Source: CAZCDM01 sp964497475
GTDB lineage: Bacteria; Planctomycetota; Phycisphaerae; SM23-33
Assembly (NCBI GenBank): GCA_964497475.1
Contig: CAZCDM010000011.1
Span: 1 to 29,976, forward strand
DNA: 29,976 nucleotides
Reading direction: 5' to 3'
The notes below the pieces were generated by a model. That model made no database searches, had not been told where the DNA came from, and was given only the letters and a program-made list of their open reading frames with translations. Below are positions 14,510-23,049 of the stretch, piece after piece. The position numbers and the translations under genes are program-made. Numbering within the stretch: position 1 is the stretch's first letter; the number at the start of each line of letters is the position of its first letter.

Positions 14510-17500
14510 TCAGCTCGACGCGGTTTGCTCTTCGACCGGATCGGTCACGCGATGGACGAGGGCCTTTTTGAAGCCCAGCAGCATCGGGCTGGCGATGGCG
14601 ATGGAGGAGTAGGTTCCGAACAGCACGCCCATCAGCAGGGCGAAGCTGAAGCTGTGGATGCCCTCGCCGCCCCAGACGTACATGATGAAGACGACCAGCA
14701 AGGTCGTGAAGCTCGTCAGGAGCGTTCGCGGCAGGGTCTGGTTGATCGAGTCGTTAATGACCTGCCCGGAAACGGTCGAGAGCTTGCCGCGGTTCTCGCG
14801 GATGCGGTCGAAGACGACGATGGTGTCGTTGACCGAGTAGCCGATGACCGTCAGCAAGGCGGCGACCATGGCGCGGTCGATCTTGAACGAGCCGAGCCCC
14901 AGGGCCTCGCCGACGACGGTGTTGTACAGCCAGCCTGTCGCGGCGACCAGGCCGACGACGATGATGACATCGTGGACGAGGCAGATCACCGCGGCCAGGC
15001 CCCAGCGGACCGAGCCGAACCGCAGCCAGAGGTAGGCCACGATCGCCAGCCAGCTGAGGATCACCACGACGATCGCCAGTTGGGCGATCTGCTCGGCGAT
15101 GGCCGGGTCGAAGCTGATCAGGACCATGGCTTCCTCGCGGCGGAGTGCTTCGGTGAGCACGTCGGTTTCCATTGAGGCGAAGAGTTCCTTGCCCGCGTCG
15201 TTTTTCAGCAGGTCCGGGTTGGCCGGTCGGGCGAGCACGGCCAGGGAGGTGTAGCCCTTGCCATTGACTGCCGGGGTCAGGCCGATCACGCGGTAGGGGT
15301 TGATGGCTGCCTGGCCGAAGTCCGGCTGCAGGCGGATGTCGCGGATGCGGGTTTCCAGGTCTTCTGCCGTGATCGCCGGGTCGAGCTGATCGATCACCAT
15401 CACCACGCCGTCGGCGAAATCTTCCATGTCTTCGCGTAAGGCGGTGGGCACTCCGCCGACGGTGCCGGGCTCGAGCCAGGCCACGCCCTCGGCGTTGGGG
15501 GTGAGGTTCAGTGCGGGCACGGCCTGGCCGGTGACGAGCTGGAACTTCACCGGCAGACGGCGCTGCAGGCTCGTGCCAAATGCTTCGTTGGCGGTATCTC
15601 GGACGACCTGCGGGCGACTTTCCGTGGTGGAAATCTGATACGACGTGGGCGATTTCGGCAGGCGGGTTTCCAGCTCGGCCTCGCTCAGTATGCCATTGCC
15701 ATCCGCATCAAGCAGCTTGAAGTACTCGGGGTTTTTGTCCCGCTCGGTCCAGGAGGCCTGCGTGACCTCGCCTTTTTCATTGCCGTACAGCTCCAGGAAC
15801 TGCTCGACGCGATTCTCGTTGAAGATCGACTCGACGCGGGCGTTGAGCAGTTTATCATTGCCCGCCGAGGCCGCCGCGAACGCTTCGCGGACCAAGGCGT
15901 CGTTGGGCAGTTGCCCGTCGATCAGGGCATCGTCGCGGAGCTTGAGCTGCGCCTGCGTGCCGCTGGAGAACTCGATGCCGAGGATGTTTTTCCCCTGCCA
16001 GGCCAGCGAGCCAATGCCCGTGACCACCAGGATGATCGAGATAACCCAGAAGGCGTATCGCTTGTTGATCCAGTTGATTTTGTAGATGCCCACCAGCCGG
16101 AGCATCGGCAGGGGGTTGCGGAGGATCTTGAGTTGCAGCAGCACCTGGAAGACCCAGCGGGTCAGCACCAGGGCGGTGAACATACTGAAGATTACGCCCA
16201 GGCCGAGCGTCACCGCGAAGCCGCGGACTTCTTCCATGCCGACGCGGCCGAAGACCACGAACAGGAACAGACAGATCAGCAGCGTGGTGATGTTGGCGTC
16301 GAAGATGGCGGTGAAGGCTCGCTCGTATGCGTTTTTCAGTGCCTGGCCGACGGCGAGGCCTCGGGCCTGTTCTTCGCGGAGTCGCTCGAAGATCAGGACA
16401 TTCGCGTCGACAGCCATGCCGATGGTGAGGATCACGCCGGCGATGCCCGGCAGGGTCAGCGTCGCGCGGAACAGGCTCATCGCGCCGAGCACGAGGATAA
16501 GGTTCAGCAGCAGGGCCACGTCGGCGATGGCACCACAGAGCAGGTAGTAAATCACCATGAACACGGCCACGGCGATCAGGCCGATGACGGCCGCCCGGAT
16601 GCCCTTCTGCAGGTTGACCTCGCCGATGGCGGCACCGAAGACGCTCTCGGAGACCGGCTCGTCGTTGACCTTGCCCGGCAGTCGCCCGGCGTCGATCGTC
16701 CGTGCCAGCTCGATGACTTCCTGGGCGGTGAACTTGCCCGTGATAATGCCCCGCGTGGAAATCGTCGCCTGAATCGTCGGCGCCGAGTAGACCTCCTGGT
16801 CGAGCAGGATGGCCATGCGTTTCTCGCGGTTGTTGGCGGTCATCTGGCTCATGAGTCGGCCGCCGGCCGGGTCGAGCTCAAAGCCCACCGCCGGAGCGCC
16901 GAAGTTGTCCTGATCGGGCCGGGCCGAGGGCGTCCACTTGCGGCCGTCTTCGCCGGCCTGGACCATCTTCTGGCCCGGCTGGTTGCTCAGCAGCAGGTAT
17001 CGCTGCCCGGCGTAGTCGTGCGTCACGCAATTGCCATACCCGTCGACCTCGCCGAGAATCGGGCACCAGATGTACTCCCGGGTCGGGTCCAGTGCGCCCT
17101 CGGGGCCGAGCTCTTCGAGGTCGGCTTTGAGTTCCTGGATGCGGGCGGGCGTCAGGTCGGCGTTGGTCAGCTCGGCGTTGGAGATGAGCTGGGGGTTGTA
17201 CGGGGCGATGCGGAATTCCAGCACACCGGCCTTGCGGATCAGTCGCTTGAGGTCGTTGGGCGATTCCAGCGGGCGGCGGATTTCCACCCAGGCCTGGTAT
17301 CGCTCCGCGACGGTTTCGATGAGTTCCTGCCGGGCCGGATGGGCGGCGATGAGTTCGGCGAGGTTGTCCTCGAACCGTTTGCGATCGGCATTGCGGGCGT
17401 CGTCGGTTTCGGCCTGGCGGATTTCGTCGAGAATCTTCAGCGTGCCGAGCAGCTCGTTGGGGTTGACGTTGTGCCCCTGGACGGCCTGCCAGGCGCGGGC

Positions 17501-18109
17501 GTAGTTGGCGCGGGCGGCGGCGACGGCCTGGTCGGAATCGATCTTCCGCTGCTGGAGTTCTTCGAGCTGGTCGTCGTCGGCCGAGGCGATGGTGCTGACC
17601 AGGGCGGCCCGGGCCTGTTCGGTCTGGCTGAGGGTGTCCAGGGCGATCAGCAGTTCGCTGAGTGCGGCGGCCTGGGCGGCGTCGCCGCCGGTGAGTGTTT
17701 TGATGGCGGCCGGCCGCTGGGCCGGGTCCAGTCGCGCCAGGCTCCGCACGTCGGCGCGGGTGATGTTCGTGGCCAGCAGGGCATCGCGGGCGTCGAGGTA
17801 CTCCTCACGCAGAGCCTGCGAGTCCTCGCTGGCAGCGGGCATGCGAATCTCGAAGCGGTTGTTCTTCAGCGGCGTCCATTCCAGGCTGCTGAGCCCGGCC
17901 GGGTCGATTCGCTTTTTGAGGATGGCGATGATCTCCTCGACGACATTGCCGGTGTCCTGTTCGTCGACGCGCACCTCGAAGATCATGCTGTAGCCGCCTG
18001 CGATGTCGGGCCCGTACCGCAGGCCCGGCCCGAGGAATACGCTGCCGAGGCAAAGGGCAACGACGACCGCGACGATCAGAAACTTGATAGAAAGGTATTT
18101 TCCGCTCAT
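14510..18109 (-). CDS. secDF: fused protein translocase subunit SecDF with EF-hand
   Basis: SecDF uses the proton gradient to pull exported proteins through SecYEG. This is a single 1199-residue fusion. The SecD part has an N-terminal helix, GPDIAGGYSMIFEV (canonical LGLDLRGG altered), a long periplasmic region about 50-480 and helices with GMAVDANVLIFERLREE (functional Asp at 568). SecF begins near 669, with GIEFSSGT in place of GIDFSGGT and SVNDTIVVFDRIREN near the end. In SecF's first periplasmic domain a canonical EF-hand loop DADGNGILSEAE (801-812) follows a degenerate partner. The ATG used precedes MSGKYLSIKF; an in-frame ATG at 18193, five bases after the predicted transcript start, would add 28 residues and cannot be excluded. 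No yajC is next to it. Confidence 0.95.
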   Translation of the reverse strand: MSGKYLSIKFLIVAVVVALCLGSVFLGPGLRYGPDIAGGYSMIFEVRVDEQDTGNVVEEIIAILKKRIDPAGLSSLEWTPLKNNRFEIRMPAASEDSQALREEYLDARDALLATNITRADVRSLARLDPAQRPAAIKTLTGGDAAQAAALSELLIALDTLSQTEQARAALVSTIASADDDQLEELQQRKIDSDQAVAAARANYARAWQAVQGHNVNPNELLGTLKILDEIRQAETDDARNADRKRFEDNLAELIAAHPARQELIETVAERYQAWVEIRRPLESPNDLKRLIRKAGVLEFRIAPYNPQLISNAELTNADLTPARIQELKADLEELGPEGALDPTREYIWCPILGEVDGYGNCVTHDYAGQRYLLLSNQPGQKMVQAGEDGRKWTPSARPDQDNFGAPAVGFELDPAGGRLMSQMTANNREKRMAILLDQEVYSAPTIQATISTRGIITGKFTAQEVIELARTIDAGRLPGKVNDEPVSESVFGAAIGEVNLQKGIRAAVIGLIAVAVFMVIYYLLCGAIADVALLLNLILVLGAMSLFRATLTLPGIAGVILTIGMAVDANVLIFERLREEQARGLAVGQALKNAYERAFTAIFDANITTLLICLFLFVVFGRVGMEEVRGFAVTLGLGVIFSMFTALVLTRWVFQVLLQLKILRNPLPMLRLVGIYKINWINKRYAFWVISIILVVTGIGSLAWQGKNILGIEFSSGTQAQLKLRDDALIDGQLPNDALVREAFAAASAGNDKLLNARVESIFNENRVEQFLELYGNEKGEVTQASWTERDKNPEYFKLLDADGNGILSEAELETRLPKSPTSYQISTTESRPQVVRDTANEAFGTSLQRRLPVKFQLVTGQAVPALNLTPNAEGVAWLEPGTVGGVPTALREDMEDFADGVVMVIDQLDPAITAEDLETRIRDIRLQPDFGQAAINPYRVIGLTPAVNGKGYTSLAVLARPANPDLLKNDAGKELFASMETDVLTEALRREEAMVLISFDPAIAEQIAQLAIVVVILSWLAIVAYLWLRFGSVRWGLAAVICLVHDVIIVVGLVAATGWLYNTVVGEALGLGSFKIDRAMVAALLTVIGYSVNDTIVVFDRIRENRGKLSTVSGQVINDSINQTLPRTLLTSFTTLLVVFIMYVWGGEGIHSFSFALLMGVLFGTYSSIAIASPMLLGFKKALVHRVTDPVEEQTASS

Positions 18110-18204
18110 GGTCCTCATCTCATGCAGCATGCGCTGCGCTGGGTTGGTTTTCGTCCGGCCCGCAGCGGTCCAGCCGTCGCGGGCGCAGTTCATGGGAATG
18201 GGAG

Positions 18205-18233
18205 ATTGTCTCGCACAAGCCCAGATCGGTCAA
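18205..18233 (-). promoter_or_regulatory. promoter of secDF
   Basis: On the minus strand TTGACC (18233-18228), a 17-base spacer and GACAAT (18210-18205) form a strong sigma-70 promoter, starting near 18198. The resulting leader to the preferred ATG is about 89 bases and contains a GC-rich hairpin with GCCCGC and GCGGGC arms (roughly 18156-18182). Confidence 0.5.
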
Positions 18234-18258
18234 GGACAAATGGTTCGCGCCGCCGGCG

Positions 18259-18675
18259 CTACTGGCCGAGAATTTTCACCACCAGCCGCTTGCGCCGCTT
18301 GCCGTCGAACTCGTAGTAGAAGATGTGCTCCCACGGGCCGAGGTGCAGCTGGCCGTCGGTAATGGCCACGACGACCTCCCGGCCCATGATCTGGCGCTTC
18401 ATGTGGGCGTCGGCGTTGTCCTCGAAGCCGTTGTGCTGGTACTGGCTGTGGGGCTTTTCCGGGGCGAGCGTCTCCAGCCAGAGTTCGTAGTCGTGATGCA
18501 GCCCGGACTCGTTATCGTTGATGAAGACGCTGGCGGTAATGTGCATGGCGTTGACGAGCACCAGACCCTCCTGTACACCGCTTTCGGCCACCAGCCGCTC
18601 GACCTCGCCGTGGATCGAAACGATCGCCCGCCGCTGCGGGACTTCCATCCAGATTTCCCTGGTCAATGTTTTCAT
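18259..18675 (-). CDS. YjbQ/UPF0047 family protein
   Basis: A 138-residue member of the YjbQ family (TIGR00149), annotated as a secondary thiamine-phosphate synthase in some resources because E. coli YjbQ has weak activity of that kind; its main role is unknown. The family motifs are clear: VLVNAMHITASVFINDNESGLHHDYE, then HNGFEDNADAHMKRQIMGREVVVAITDGQLHLG, and WEHIFYYEFDGKRRKRLVVKILG. The conserved histidines probably bind a metal. AGGAG lies six bases before the ATG; the longer open frame upstream crosses into the divergent radical SAM gene and is rejected. It reads away from that gene across 52 bases. Confidence 0.92.
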   Translation of the reverse strand: MKTLTREIWMEVPQRRAIVSIHGEVERLVAESGVQEGLVLVNAMHITASVFINDNESGLHHDYELWLETLAPEKPHSQYQHNGFEDNADAHMKRQIMGREVVVAITDGQLHLGPWEHIFYYEFDGKRRKRLVVKILGQ

Positions 18676-18687
18676 GCGAACTCCTGC

Positions 18688-18717
18688 TTGGACCTGTTGA
18701 ATTGCCTCGCGTATCAT
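18688..18717 (+). promoter_or_regulatory. promoter of the radical SAM gene, near-leaderless
   Basis: TTGGAC (18688-18693), 18 bases, then TATCAT (18712-18717). The predicted start is near 18724, about four bases before the ATG at 18728, and no Shine-Dalgarno is present. A TATGAT box for the opposite strand overlaps it at 18713-18718. Confidence 0.45.
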
Positions 18718-18727
18718 AGCAGCCCCG

Positions 18728-20491
18728 ATGAGCAACGACCAGCTTACCCCCGAACCCGTCGAGGCCCTGCTGGCCCGGCTGCCGCAGCCGGCGCAGTATG
18801 TGGGTCTCGAGCACAACGCCCGCCGGGCCGACCCGGCCGAGGCCGAGGTCCGCCTCTGCCTTGCCTTTCCCGATGCGTACACCATCGGCATCAGCCATCT
18901 CGGCACCGGCGTGCTGTACCACCGGCTCAACGACCTACCGTGGTGCGCCGCCGACCGCAGCTACTGCCCCGAGCCGGCCGCCGAGGCGATCTTCCGCGAG
19001 CAGTCCGTGCCGCTGTTCGGCTGGGAGAGCCGCCTGCCGCTGGGCCGCTTCGACGTGGTGGGTTTCTCGCTCGGCTATGAACTGTGCGTCACCAACGTGC
19101 TGACGATGCTCGACTTGGCGGGCATTCCGCTGCGGGCGGCCGACCGCGACGCGAGCCACCCGCTCATCGTCGGCGGCGATGCCCTGGCCGATACGCCCGA
19201 GCCGCTGGCGGAGTTTTTCGACCTCTTCCTGCCCGGCGATGGCGAGGAGCCGCTGACAGCCCTGGCCGAGCTGCTGCGAGAGAGCCCGCGCCACACCGCG
19301 CCGCGCCGCGAACTGCTGCTGCGCATCGCGCGGGGTGTTCCCAGTGCGTATGTGCCGCAGCTTTACGAGCCCGATGATGCCGGCCGGGGCCAGCCCGACC
19401 TGCCGGCCACCATCGACCACGCCTGCCTGGGCGACCTTTCGTCCAGCCCCGCCGAGGCCCGCCCGCTCGTGCCCATCACCGAAGCCGTCCACGAGCGCGT
19501 CGTCATCGAGATCATGCGAGGTTGCCCGAACCTTTGTCGCTTCTGCCAGGCCGGCCACGTCCGCCAGCCCATCCGTCGCCGCAGCGTGGAAGAGATCGTC
19601 GCCGCCGCGCGGGCGGGCATCGACAATACCGGCTTTGCCGAGGTCTCCCTGCTGAGCCTTTCGTCGAGCGACTTCGGCCAGCTCGACGAGCTCATCGAGC
19701 GGCTCAACGCCGAGTTCGAAGGCGAGCACGTGTCGATCTCGCTGCCGAGCCTGCGGGCCGACAAGCAGCTCCAGCTCCTGCCGAAGCTCACCGGCGCGGT
19801 GCGCCCCAGCGGCCTGACCATTGCCGCCGAGGCCGGCACCGACCGCCTCCGCCGCGCGATTCACAAGCAGATTACCGAGGCGGACATGCTCGCCGGCGTG
19901 GCCTCGGCCTGGCCGGTGGGCATCAAGAGCGTGAAGGTTTACTTCATGGCCGGGCTGCCGGGCGAGACATGGGAGGACATCGACGCGATCATCGACCTCT
20001 GCCGCCGCCTCAGCGACACCCGGCGGGAGTACGACGGCCATCGCGGCGCGATCACCGCCAGCGTCAGCTGGTTCGTCCCCAAGCCGCACACGCCCATGCA
20101 GTGGGAGCCGATGCGCGACATCGCCTACTTCTTCGACGTCCGCAGTCGACTGCTGGACCGCGCCCGCCGCTCGCCGGTCAACCTCAAGTTCCACCGCATC
20201 GAGCGGTCGGTGCTGGAGTGCCTCATCGCCCGCGGCGACCGCCGTGTCAGCCGGGCCATCCTCGCCGCCTGGCAGGGCGGCGCCCGCATGGACTCCTGGA
20301 ACGAGCACTGGAACTGGGAGCTTTGGGAGGCGGCCCTGGCCAAGGCCGGGCTGGACCTCGATGCGATCGTCCACTCGCCGATCCCCACCGGCCGGGCCCT
20401 GCCGTGGGAGCATATCGCGACGCATTTCGACACGGCCGATCTGCTGCAACGCCGCCGGGCCATGCTCGACGTGCTCGACGAGGTCGGCTGA
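18728..20491 (+). CDS. radical SAM protein, TIGR03960-like
   Basis: A 587-residue radical SAM enzyme. The N-terminal half (about 20-200) resembles a cobalamin-binding-like domain (LCLAFPDAYTIGISHLGTGVLY, VGFSLGYELCVTNVLTMLDL, PLIVGGDALADTPEPLAEFFD, LPGDGEE). The radical SAM core begins at VIEIMRGCPNLCRFCQAG with C266, C270 and C273 binding the 4Fe-4S cluster, followed by EVSLLSLSSSDF, TIAAEAGTDRLRRAIHK and KVYFMAGLPGETWEDI. These are features of the TIGR03960 family. In many bacteria this gene precedes a DUF2344 gene (TIGR03936) and the RNase G/E gene, or is fused to DUF2344; neither follows here. The substrate is unknown; rRNA or tRNA modification is a guess. Start is leaderless or nearly so. 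Confidence 0.9.
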   Translation: MSNDQLTPEPVEALLARLPQPAQYVGLEHNARRADPAEAEVRLCLAFPDAYTIGISHLGTGVLYHRLNDLPWCAADRSYCPEPAAEAIFREQSVPLFGWESRLPLGRFDVVGFSLGYELCVTNVLTMLDLAGIPLRAADRDASHPLIVGGDALADTPEPLAEFFDLFLPGDGEEPLTALAELLRESPRHTAPRRELLLRIARGVPSAYVPQLYEPDDAGRGQPDLPATIDHACLGDLSSSPAEARPLVPITEAVHERVVIEIMRGCPNLCRFCQAGHVRQPIRRRSVEEIVAAARAGIDNTGFAEVSLLSLSSSDFGQLDELIERLNAEFEGEHVSISLPSLRADKQLQLLPKLTGAVRPSGLTIAAEAGTDRLRRAIHKQITEADMLAGVASAWPVGIKSVKVYFMAGLPGETWEDIDAIIDLCRRLSDTRREYDGHRGAITASVSWFVPKPHTPMQWEPMRDIAYFFDVRSRLLDRARRSPVNLKFHRIERSVLECLIARGDRRVSRAILAAWQGGARMDSWNEHWNWELWEAALAKAGLDLDAIVHSPIPTGRALPWEHIATHFDTADLLQRRRAMLDVLDEVG

Positions 20492-20496
20492 TCGCC

Positions 20497-20525
20497 TTGC
20501 GGCCTTGCCCCCCTGCCGCTAAGAT
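20497..20525 (+). promoter_or_regulatory. promoter of the MscS gene
   Basis: TTGCGG (20497-20502), 17 bases, TAAGAT (20520-20525). The predicted transcript would start near 20532, giving a leader of about 47 bases with AGGAG six bases before the MscS start codon. Confidence 0.4.
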
Positions 20526-20578
20526 ACCCCGCAAGGCCCATCGGCCTGCATGCTGAGGAACTGCACCAGGAGCACGCC

Positions 20579-21757
20579 ATGCTCGCAATGACATTCAACG
20601 AACTCATCAACTACCAATGGCTGGGCAATGACCTGTGGCGGTGGGCGGCCCTGCTGGGCACGATCATCGTCTCGCTGGCGGTCGGCAAGCTGCTCTACCT
20701 GCTGCTGAGCAGCCAGGTCAAACGCCTCGACGACATCCAGGGGCGATTCATCGTCTCCAGCATGATCCTGCGGAGCATCTCCCGGCCGCTGCCGATGTTC
20801 AGCCTTGGCGTGGGGCTCTACCTCGTCGGTGCGTTCGTGATGAACCTGGGCTATACGCTCGACGAGAAAGTCGTCGACGGCAAGCGCCTGGCCGTGACGC
20901 TGCAGGACTGGTGGGACAAGGGCTGTGCGACGATCATCATCCTCTCGATCGGCTGGTTCGTCTACGCGATGGTCGACATCGTCGAACTCATGCTGCACAA
21001 AATCACCGACCGGACCGATACCCTCCTCGACGATCAACTCGTGCCGATCCTTCGCAAGTCGGTCCGCGTCTTCGTCGTGCTGCTGTTCGCACTGTTCCTG
21101 GCCCAGAATGTCTACCAGTGGGACATCGGCGCGGTCATCGCCGGGCTGGGCATTGGCGGGTTGGCCTTCGCGCTGGCCGCCAAGGACATGCTTTCCAATC
21201 TCTTTGGCTCGGTGACGATCTTCGCCGATCGGCCCTTCACCATGGGCGACCGCATCCAGATCCAGGGCTACGACGGTATGGTCGAGCAGGTGGGCTTTCG
21301 CAGTACAAAGCTCCGGCTGCTGTCGGGCAACCAGGTGACGATTCCCAACTCGATCATGGCCAACGAGCCGGTGGATAACATCGGCCGGCGACCCTCGATC
21401 AAACGCGTGCTCGACGTGACGGTCACCTATGACACCCCGCCGGAGAAGGTGCAGCGCGGCGTGGAGATTCTCCGCGAAATGCTCGCCGCCCGCATGGCCC
21501 ACTTCCCCGAAGACAGCCCGCCACGCGTCTACTTCAACGACTTCCACTCCACCAGCCTGAGCATCATCGTCTACTACTGGTTCGCCCCGCCGGACTGGTG
21601 GGAGTATCTCGAATTCAATCACGCCTTCAACATGGAGCTGCTGCGGCGGTTCAATGAAGAGGGCATTGAGTTTGCCTTCCCCACCCAGACGCTCTACGTC
21701 AAGCAGGACTCGCCCCTGAATGCGACCATCCACCAGCCCGACCCGCAGCAGTCCTGA
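20579..21757 (+). CDS. MscS-type mechanosensitive ion channel
   Basis: A 392-residue small-conductance channel that opens under membrane tension to release solutes on osmotic downshock. There are three or four N-terminal helices (about 22-45, 68-92, 118-138, 158-178). The pore helix reads AVIAGLGIGGLAFALAAKDM (near 186-205), followed by SNLFGSVTIFADRPFTMGDRIQI, the MscS signature. The cytoplasmic beta domain continues as VEQVGFRSTKLRLLSGNQVTIPNS. The C-terminal part has YVKQ near the end. AGGAG is six bases before the ATG. It is transcribed towards the CAP-domain gene; a T6 run at 21779-21784 may be part of a weak terminator. Confidence 0.95.
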   Translation: MLAMTFNELINYQWLGNDLWRWAALLGTIIVSLAVGKLLYLLLSSQVKRLDDIQGRFIVSSMILRSISRPLPMFSLGVGLYLVGAFVMNLGYTLDEKVVDGKRLAVTLQDWWDKGCATIIILSIGWFVYAMVDIVELMLHKITDRTDTLLDDQLVPILRKSVRVFVVLLFALFLAQNVYQWDIGAVIAGLGIGGLAFALAAKDMLSNLFGSVTIFADRPFTMGDRIQIQGYDGMVEQVGFRSTKLRLLSGNQVTIPNSIMANEPVDNIGRRPSIKRVLDVTVTYDTPPEKVQRGVEILREMLAARMAHFPEDSPPRVYFNDFHSTSLSIIVYYWFAPPDWWEYLEFNHAFNMELLRRFNEEGIEFAFPTQTLYVKQDSPLNATIHQPDPQQS

Positions 21758-21826
21758 GTGACGAGCACCCGCTGCGCGTTTTTTCTCCGTCAGGTACGTT
21801 CTTCGCGGAGGATTGGCCTGCGGACC

Positions 21827-22939
21827 TCATCGACCGAAGTTTTGCGTCCAGTGCAACTCGTGGTAGCCCACGCCGACGCGGCGGAATTCGGGGCGCAGGA
21901 GGTTGACGTGGTGGCCGGGGCTGTACCACCAGTCTCGCAGGGCGGCGGCGGGGTCTTCCGAGCCCATCTGGATATTCTCTCCATGGATCGCCGCGCCGGC
22001 CCGCTTGCCGCGATCGGCCAGGGTGGTCTTGCCCGGCAGGGGCGAGGTGTGGGAGAAGAACTGATGCTCGGCCATGTCGGCGCTATGGCCGTGAGCCGCA
22101 GCCTGCACGCGGAGGTCGATTTTCAACGCGCCCAGCCCCAGCCGGGTCCGCAGCCGATTCAACAGCAGCACGCCCCGCGCCTCGGCTGGCAGGAGGTTCT
22201 CGGCCAGCGTGTGGTTCTGGCGGATGACAGCCCGATCCCTTGCGGGCATGGGCGAGGCCAGCAGGATGGCGTATTCCTCCTCGAATTGCAGCAGTGCGTC
22301 GGCCTGGCCTGACGAGGGCGGGGCGTCGCCTTTCTTCTGCCGCTCTGCGGGAAGCTCCTGCCAGGCCTGGCTGGCCAGGTCGGCCAGGGCCAGAATCCCC
22401 TGCCGCTGCGTGCGAAGATCTTCGTCGCCTTCCAACAGTTCTGCGGCATTGTCTACATAGAGTTCGTTGAGTTTCTCCCGGGCCGGGTCGGAGATCGCAA
22501 CGATCTGATCTTTGGTCAGGTTCGCCCGCATGGCATTTTGCAGGATGCTCTGCCGGAGGTGCTTGGCCCGAGCGGCGGTGCGACGGGTCCATCGTGACTT
22601 GAGAACACGAGAGGCCTCCCTGCCGAGCTGGGCGAGATACTGCTGCTCCAGCCGGTTGGCGTCCCGCCGGATGATCGTCAGCAGCTGCTCGGCCGATTCT
22701 GGCCCGGAGGCGAGCAGCTTTTCGGCGAGTTGCACATACTCCTGCGAGCCCGGCTTGCTGCGTTTGAGCTTCGCCAGCAGAACGCGCGCATTGGCCTCGG
22801 CGGGGGGCTCGTCGCCATCCCCCTCTGCAAGTGGAAGCTCCGAGGCCGCTTGGTAAGAGGCCCTCTGCTCGGCAGCGCATGGGAGAGACAGGAAAAGAAA
22901 AAGTGAAATGGCCGCGTAATACGCCTGCTGTTTGGGCAT
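21827..22939 (-). CDS. secreted CAP-domain (SCP/PR-1-like) protein
   Basis: A 370-residue exported protein. The signal peptide MPKQQAYYAAISLFLFLSLP ends at about CAAEQ (residues 21-25). Residues about 30-250 are charged and mainly helical, with heptad-like stretches, no known motif. The C-terminal 120 residues are a CAP domain: LLNRLRTRLGLGALKIDL, AAHGHSADMAEHQFFSHTSP, HGENIQMG, DWWYSPGHHVNLLRPEFRRVGVGY. The two histidines (in AEHQFF/SHTSP and in SPGHH) and glutamate of the CAP cavity are present. Bacterial CAP proteins are often secreted with unclear activity. The ATG just before the signal peptide was chosen though its Shine-Dalgarno is weak. Confidence 0.88.
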   Translation of the reverse strand: MPKQQAYYAAISLFLFLSLPCAAEQRASYQAASELPLAEGDGDEPPAEANARVLLAKLKRSKPGSQEYVQLAEKLLASGPESAEQLLTIIRRDANRLEQQYLAQLGREASRVLKSRWTRRTAARAKHLRQSILQNAMRANLTKDQIVAISDPAREKLNELYVDNAAELLEGDEDLRTQRQGILALADLASQAWQELPAERQKKGDAPPSSGQADALLQFEEEYAILLASPMPARDRAVIRQNHTLAENLLPAEARGVLLLNRLRTRLGLGALKIDLRVQAAAHGHSADMAEHQFFSHTSPLPGKTTLADRGKRAGAAIHGENIQMGSEDPAAALRDWWYSPGHHVNLLRPEFRRVGVGYHELHWTQNFGR

Positions 22940-23049
22940 GGTGTGTCTTTCGGGAAGTGTGCGGAACACGGATGACTTACCGAAGAACCCCACAAGGCTG
23001 CAAAAAGGACCGATTCTTTTCCGGATAATCCTGTGCGGGGTCAGGCTGG

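Noticed and set aside
21745..21784. Possible terminator after the MscS gene (CGCAGC/GCTGCG arms, then six T)
   Set aside because: The T-run is good but the loop would be about 20 bases and closer stems are only 3 bp, so support is too weak.
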